Source: Chryseobacterium sp.
Lineage (GTDB): Bacteria; Bacteroidota; Bacteroidia; Flavobacteriales; Weeksellaceae
Length of the DNA: 7,270 nt
Assembly (NCBI GenBank): GCA_003852805.1
Contig: RDDY01000111.1
Coordinates: forward strand, 1 to 7,270
Direction of reading: 5' to 3'
Part shown: piece after piece, positions 6,023 through 7,270 of the stretch
How positions within the stretch are numbered: the first letter of the stretch is position 1
How the letters are laid out: every line of letters starts with the position of its first letter
Program-made: the position numbers and the translations under genes
The notes under the pieces: model-generated
Seen by the model: only the letters and a program-made list of their open reading frames with translations
Told to the model about the DNA's origin: nothing
The model's database searches: none

Positions 6023-6034
6023 TTTTAGCTAAAA
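6023..6034. promoter_or_regulatory. 12-bp perfect palindrome upstream of the S9 peptidase gene
   Basis: TTTTAGCTAAAA is a perfect palindrome 14 nt upstream of the peptidase ATG, inside the AT-rich 66-nt gap after the kinase gene. A TTG at 6016-6018 could serve as a -33 box, but no good TAnnTTTG element lies at the right distance. The palindrome could be an operator or simply part of AT-rich promoter DNA. No terminator is evident in the gap, so read-through from the kinase gene is possible. Confidence 0.3.
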
Positions 6035-6048
6035 ATAATCTATAACCT

Positions 6049-7270
6049 ATGAGAACCAAGTACAGTCTTGTGGCGCTGGCGTTTGCCGGTTTGCTGCACG
6101 CCCAAGAATCCGTTACCTACCAAAAACCTCCGAAAGAAATTCTGCAATTGGCAGAGTTTGAAAGAGCACCGCAGGTGCTGACCGACAGTAAGAAAAACTG
6201 GATGATCTTCTCCTACCGCCCCACGTACAAAACACTGGAAGATCTGAATCAGGAAGAAATGAAGCTCGCCGGCTTACGCGTTAATCCTGTAACCAATATC
6301 AGCAGCAGTATTACCTATTCAGATAATCTCAAGCTGAAGAGATTCGGTGAAAAAACAGAGCGTCAAGTGACAGGACTGCCGCAGAACGCACGTATTGCTT
6401 ACGTTTCTTTTTCGCCCGACGAAAAAACCTTGGCTTTTACCAACACTACGGATAAAGGCGTTGAACTTTGGCTGGTAGACTTGGCCACGGCCCGCGCCCG
6501 AAAACTGACGGCTGATAACCTGAATGCAAACCTGGGCTCGCCGTACAGTTGGTTCAGAGATTCTAAAAGTTTACTGGTAAACGTCCTGCCGGACAACCGC
6601 AAGCCTTTGCTTTCCGAGAAAGACAACCTGCCGAAAGGGCCGACGGTTTCCACCAGCGATGGCAAGGTTTCTCAGAACAGAACTTACCAAGATCTCCTGA
6701 AAACTCCGCAAGACGAGGCAAATTTTGAAACGCTCGCCACATCGACAATCTATAAAATAGGAGTCGATGGCTCCAAGCAAGAACTGCTGAAACCCGATTT
6801 GTACATCGGTCAATCCTTCTCGCCCGACGGAAATTTCTTGATGGTAACAACGGTAGAGAGGCCGTTCTCATACATTGTGCCCGTCAACCGTTTCCCGATG
6901 ACTACGAAGATCTACGACAGCAACGGCAAATTCCTGAAGACCGTAAACGAGATTCCGCTGAATGAAATCATGCCTAAAGGTTTTTCATCTGTGCGCACCG
7001 GCAAGCGAAATATGGCTTGGCGTAACGACAAACCTGCCGTGCTATATTTTGTGGAAGCATTGGATGGCGGAGATCAGTCCAAAAATGCGGAGTCCCGTGA
7101 CGAGATCTTCACTTGGGAAAGTCCTTTCAATACCGCACCGAAATCACTGATGAAGTTGCCGCAGCGTTTCAGCGGCATCACTTGGGGCGACGATAAAACG
7201 GCGCTTGTTTACGACAATTGGTATGACACCCGCAGCTCACGCACCTACTTGCTGAATCCGTCGACGGGCG
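6049..7270 (+). CDS. S9-family (prolyl oligopeptidase-like) serine peptidase, N-terminal propeller part, truncated by window end
   Basis: An open frame begins at the ATG at 6049 and runs off the window after about 407 codons with no stop. The N-terminus MRTKYSLVALAFAGLLHAQ is a signal peptide (cleavage near residue 19). What follows is a beta-propeller with repeated blade sequences such as ARIAYVSFSPDEKTLAFT and QSFSPDGNFLMVTT, the DPP/POP-type filter that controls substrate access. Segments such as NISSSITYSDNL, VERPFSYIVPVNRFP and KPAVLYFVEALDGGD recall the group related to chloroplast glutamyl endopeptidase (CGEP, S9D), from memory. The Ser-Asp-His alpha/beta-hydrolase domain would lie downstream, so catalysis cannot be confirmed here. 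Family members are about 800 residues, so roughly half is visible. Likely periplasmic, degrading peptides. It follows the kinase gene on the same strand after 66 nt. Confidence 0.92.
   Translation, partial: MRTKYSLVALAFAGLLHAQESVTYQKPPKEILQLAEFERAPQVLTDSKKNWMIFSYRPTYKTLEDLNQEEMKLAGLRVNPVTNISSSITYSDNLKLKRFGEKTERQVTGLPQNARIAYVSFSPDEKTLAFTNTTDKGVELWLVDLATARARKLTADNLNANLGSPYSWFRDSKSLLVNVLPDNRKPLLSEKDNLPKGPTVSTSDGKVSQNRTYQDLLKTPQDEANFETLATSTIYKIGVDGSKQELLKPDLYIGQSFSPDGNFLMVTTVERPFSYIVPVNRFPMTTKIYDSNGKFLKTVNEIPLNEIMPKGFSSVRTGKRNMAWRNDKPAVLYFVEALDGGDQSKNAESRDEIFTWESPFNTAPKSLMKLPQRFSGITWGDDKTALVYDNWYDTRSSRTYLLNPSTG

Overview
The window looks like chromosome from a Flavobacteriia-type Bacteroidetes, probably near the Chryseobacterium/Weeksellaceae group. 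The basis is protein character (DUF4920, a HisRS starting MKPS.AKGTRDF, a histidine kinase with an HQIGTPLSS H-box, a CGEP-like S9 peptidase), the near absence of Shine-Dalgarno sequences, AT-rich leaders and TAnnTTTG-type -7 promoter elements. Base composition is moderate and fairly even, with no insertion sequence, tRNA, rRNA, CRISPR array or phage gene visible. The placement is an inference from memory of these families, not from a search.

Layout. Positions 1-62 hold the last 19 codons of an unidentified + strand gene, followed by an exported DUF4920 protein (73-555). A hairpin with a T-run at 578-600 separates this from a convergent small zinc-ribbon protein on the - strand (599-946 or -973). 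A divergent intergenic region then leads to a short ssb gene (1106-1432). A 13-bp inverted repeat (1437-1499) fills most of the gap between ssb and a stand-alone HRDC-domain protein (1520-1963).

After a short AT-rich promoter-like region comes hisS (2074-3453, TTG start). It is followed with no spacing by a PBP4-type D-Ala-D-Ala carboxypeptidase (3454-4821), then again with no spacing by a membrane sensor histidine kinase (4822-5982). A 66-nt gap containing a 12-bp palindrome precedes an exported S9-family peptidase (6049 onward), whose beta-propeller is visible but whose catalytic domain lies beyond the window edge.

How the genes fit together. Two themes stand out. Around 1.0-2.0 kb there is a small ssDNA/nucleic-acid group (short SSB and HRDC protein, with the divergent Zn-ribbon protein next to them). 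From 2.07 to 5.98 kb there is a tight three-gene unit joining a housekeeping synthetase to a cell-wall hydrolase and a sensor kinase; the last two plausibly share an envelope function. Most of the region is ordinary core genome. I did not find a convincing undescribed system. The best leads are the hairpin and repeats around ssb/HRDC and the HAMP-less orphan kinase translationally abutted to the PBP4 gene.
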